Assembly (NCBI RefSeq): GCF_023242475.1
Contig: NZ_JALJFG010000031.1
Coordinates: forward strand, 1-64,000
Source: Pseudomonas sp. MWU15-20650
GTDB lineage: Bacteria; Pseudomonadota; Gammaproteobacteria; Pseudomonadales; Pseudomonadaceae
Reading direction: 5' to 3'
DNA: 64,000 bases
A model generated the notes under the pieces. The model worked only from the letters and a program-made list of their open reading frames with translations, was not told the origin of the DNA and ran no database searches. The position numbers were made by a program, and so were the translations under genes. Each line of letters opens with the position of its first letter. Position 1 is the first letter of the stretch. Below, piece by piece: positions 61,428-64,000 of this stretch.

Positions 61428-63918
61428 GGCACACCGCCGACGTGGTCTCGTAGAACTTGTCATGGTCAGGCTTCCCCTCCGGGTCAATGGTCAGCAGGCA
61501 GGTGGAAGAGTCCGGCATTGAAACCCGCAGGCTTTGAGACTCCGTAACATCGTTCAAGAAAATCATGCCCTCGCCCACCACGCTGGTGAGAAATCGGTTG
61601 CCCTTGCCAAACACCGAAGCGCCCTGAGGGAGGGGTCGGCCGTGCTGATCCTTCGCCGTGATCAACATTCGGCGCACGGTCACGACATCGAAATCCACGG
61701 TATTGAAGGAGCCCCGACCCGCAGTGAGCACCTGGGTGCCGTTTTTCAGGTCCACCCGCTTGGGCAACGAGTGGGTCTGCACTTCGACCCGGCTGTTGCT
61801 GTAAGCCTGTAAGCCCGCGATCACCGCTTGCCCGCTGAAATCAGTCCACACCGGGCCTTGCGGGGTCTCGACTTTTGCCGAACCGATGTTCCCTACCGAG
61901 ACGATGCCGAACGTATCCTGAACGCTGTACGGCGAGAAGGTCAGGCCGCCTTCGTGAGCCACTGCACCGCCTTGTAACTGCCCTGTGTAGCTGGTGCCCA
62001 GAGCATCACGACTGACACCCAGGCCCACCCGGGTATAACGAGGCAACAGGTCCAATTGCCCGCGAACAGATTGCTCCCGTGCCGTGAGGTCGCGCTCGAC
62101 GCCCACTTCGTAATTCACATACTCGTTGACCCGCTCGCTGAGTGCCGAGCCCGCAGTGAACTGGCTACCACGCCGGCTGGTGTAGCTGCTCACACGACGA
62201 TCCCCACCCAGTGGCACGCTGACCTGCAATCGCACAGACAGGTCGTTGTCCAGGGCGCTCTCGCGCCGGTGGCCGTCCAGCATGGCTTCACGACCACCGC
62301 GAGTGCCGCCCACTTGCGAATCTGCGATCAACGCGACATCAGCGCGGCTGAATGACTTGTTCCATGAGGCAAATACATGCTCGGTTGCTCGCCCATCAAA
62401 TTGAGCGCTACGGGTATACCCCAGGGAGAATACGCCCAGCATCGGGTCGGCCCAGCTCACGCCCGCCGTGTACTGATTTTTGAAACGTGAACCCAACTCA
62501 TCTGCCCCGGATGACCGTCCCGCTTCAGTAACCTCGCGATAACCCAGGGTCTGGGTGGTTGCGCTGACGTTGACGTCGAAGTTGGCGACCACCGGGCTGC
62601 TCAAGGACAGGCTGCTGCGCGAGCCGGATACAGCCTTTTGGCTGTCTCGGGACAGGTTATGTCGTGCACTCACTGAAACACGCTGGAAAAACACACTGCT
62701 CAGGGTACCGCCTGCCGCCCAATAGTCTTCGGTACTCAACAAGCCAAAACCCGCAGACAACTCGCGCCCCAGTCCCCAGGTGCCACTGCCCATGGCGATC
62801 ACCGGAGAGGGTCCCTCTTCACCCGCAGTTCTACGCAGCTCGCCAACCGAGAAGTAATAGCCCGGCGCAGCGGGAGCAGCCCCCGCAAACGAAGCCGCCG
62901 GCACCACAAAACTACGCTTGGCGCCCCGCACGTCAATCACACTGACTTCAAGATCACTGGATCCATTAAGCAGGGGCAATCCTGTCAACCGGAATGGCCC
63001 TTCGGGCACCAACGTACTGTGGATCAACACGCCGGACTGGCGCACCTCAACCCGCGACTGGCTTTGGGCCAAACCTTCGACCACTGCACTATTGCTGCCT
63101 GCCGGTGCCCTGGACTGCCCATCGGGAGAAAACTGCAAGCCGGACAGTTGAATGCCACCAAACAGCGGGTTATTGCTGGAGAGCTGGCCCGCTTGAAAAG
63201 TCGAATGCAACGCGGCGATATCCCGCTGGGCATAAGCATGCAAGTGTTCGGTACGAGTCTTGCCATTATCAGACACATAGAACTGGCGACTGCGAACCAT
63301 CCAGTCTTCGACGTTGAAACCCACTTCGGTATAGGCCGACACAAACCGGGTCGGGCCGCTGCGCGAGTGGCTGTCGTAACCTAATACGTCATAGTTGAGG
63401 AGCGCTGCCGCCCCGCCCCTGGAAAAATTCCCGGCATCCCACTGGGGCTCACGCAAGGCTTGGGTTGGCACCACCAGCACCACTTCGTCAGTACCGGGGC
63501 GCAGGCGCACCATGGTCGCCGGGAACGCACCGAGGAAGTCGTGGCAAGCCTGGTCAGGCGTGGCACCGCCCTGGGTAATCCCCTGGGGTTTGACCAACCC
63601 GGCCTTCTCTAGCAACCCTGGGGTGAAACACAATCTTCCTTGTGGGTCGAACCGAGCATCCACCAACCCAAGCGGGTTCCCATTGACTCGCAATCCCACC
63701 ACCTGGACGCCTTCGCGAAAACGCGCCGTAGTACGAAAGTAATCGGAAACCTTGGGGTCTATGCCATGGGTTGTGAGTGCAGCAAGATCAAAGCCCTCCC
63801 CAAGCTCCAGCGCGTTCACAATGCCAGGCAAACTCCATAGCGCCGCAACCCCCATGAACACGGTGGGTTTACCAGGCCAAAAACGGGTGGCAATGCTGTT
63901 ACTCAACGGCGCCATCAT
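61417..63918 (-). CDS. Outer-membrane fimbrial usher (PapC/FimD family)
   Basis: This 833-residue usher exports and assembles chaperone-bound pilus subunits. It has a signal-like segment (TVFMGVAALWSLPGIVNA), an N-terminal subunit-binding domain (ELGEGFDLAALTTHG to about residue 130), a long barrel region and a C-terminal CLLTIDPEG domain. The ATG at 63918 is chosen because GAGGG precedes it; in-frame ATGs run up to 63978. The chaperone and major subunit genes should lie to the right of the window. Confidence 0.87.
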   Translation of the reverse strand: MMAPLSNSIATRFWPGKPTVFMGVAALWSLPGIVNALELGEGFDLAALTTHGIDPKVSDYFRTTARFREGVQVVGLRVNGNPLGLVDARFDPQGRLCFTPGLLEKAGLVKPQGITQGGATPDQACHDFLGAFPATMVRLRPGTDEVVLVVPTQALREPQWDAGNFSRGGAAALLNYDVLGYDSHSRSGPTRFVSAYTEVGFNVEDWMVRSRQFYVSDNGKTRTEHLHAYAQRDIAALHSTFQAGQLSSNNPLFGGIQLSGLQFSPDGQSRAPAGSNSAVVEGLAQSQSRVEVRQSGVLIHSTLVPEGPFRLTGLPLLNGSSDLEVSVIDVRGAKRSFVVPAASFAGAAPAAPGYYFSVGELRRTAGEEGPSPVIAMGSGTWGLGRELSAGFGLLSTEDYWAAGGTLSSVFFQRVSVSARHNLSRDSQKAVSGSRSSLSLSSPVVANFDVNVSATTQTLGYREVTEAGRSSGADELGSRFKNQYTAGVSWADPMLGVFSLGYTRSAQFDGRATEHVFASWNKSFSRADVALIADSQVGGTRGGREAMLDGHRRESALDNDLSVRLQVSVPLGGDRRVSSYTSRRGSQFTAGSALSERVNEYVNYEVGVERDLTAREQSVRGQLDLLPRYTRVGLGVSRDALGTSYTGQLQGGAVAHEGGLTFSPYSVQDTFGIVSVGNIGSAKVETPQGPVWTDFSGQAVIAGLQAYSNSRVEVQTHSLPKRVDLKNGTQVLTAGRGSFNTVDFDVVTVRRMLITAKDQHGRPLPQGASVFGKGNRFLTSVVGEGMIFLNDVTESQSLRVSMPDSSTCLLTIDPEGKPDHDKFYETTSAVCHGR

Positions 63919-64000
63919 CGGTCGATCAACCCTCATTGGCATTGACCGGAGCCCGGTAGCTATCGACCGAAAACCCATAGACCGTGGCGGGTTGAATCTC

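Overview
The window is chromosomal DNA of a fluorescent pseudomonad, most likely the Pseudomonas fluorescens group. This rests on gene content (spu polyamine genes, ssuEADCBF with a molbindin-type ssuF, lsfA, the argE/argA pair, gcvT-gcvH, the ygfB-pepP-ubiH-ubiI block divergent from zapA-6S RNA-5-FCL, ubiD, rho, trxA), on high GC, and on many REP/REPIN palindromes of the GTGGGAGGGGGCTTGCTCCC type between genes. No tRNA, rRNA, CRISPR array, transposase or prophage gene was seen.

Layout. 1-11.0 kb: polyamine uptake and catabolism, with spuABCDEFGH on the minus strand and spuI divergent from it. SpuI and SpuB are glutamine-synthetase-like gamma-glutamylation enzymes, SpuC a transaminase, SpuA a gamma-glutamyl hydrolase, and SpuD-H an ABC importer with two binding proteins. 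A TetR gene (11.2-11.8 kb) sits between two near-identical REP copies. 11.9-20.5 kb: sulfur scavenging, with the ssu operon, the 1-Cys peroxiredoxin LsfA, an OprD-family porin and a lone taurine-type binding protein. 20.6-25.8 kb: argA, argE, a CYTH/CHAD protein, an Lrp regulator and a divergent small unknown gene. 25.9-31.6 kb: an orphan GspE-type ATPase, an SPFH/NfeD pair, two envelope proteins and a DegT-type aminotransferase. 31.7-36.1 kb: gcvT-gcvH and a Fe3+-type ABC importer without an ATPase gene. 36.2-42.9 kb: the ubiquinone/pepP operon and the zapA-6S RNA-5-FCL unit. 43.0-50.5 kb: accessory genes (an AT-rich orphan, a FliL-like protein, a quinone oxidoreductase, glpT with two GlpR-like operators, a ChaC enzyme, a TonB receptor and a PagP-like barrel). 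50.5-57.0 kb: a ferredoxin-type reductase, ubiD, an O-acyltransferase, rho and trxA. 57.1-64.0 kb: a FadR-type regulator divergent from a complete polar amino-acid ABC transporter, then the 3' part of a chaperone-usher fimbrial cluster that runs off the right edge.

How it works together. Most of the window is nutrient acquisition: polyamines, sulfonates and taurine-like compounds, ferric iron, glycerol-3-phosphate, amino acids and an unknown TonB substrate. Housekeeping blocks lie among these. Regulatory signals visible in the DNA include a terminator inside the spu operon, a motif shared by the ssuE and lsfA upstream regions, GlpR-like palindromes before glpT, and a hairpin that would hide the ribosome-binding site of the small gene at 25470.

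No clearly new multi-gene system was found. The best candidates for new biology are the AT-rich orphan at 43087-43500, the Lrp-divergent small gene with its hidden Shine-Dalgarno, the orphan GspE ATPase, the divergent PagP-like protein, and the REP-bracketed TetR gene.
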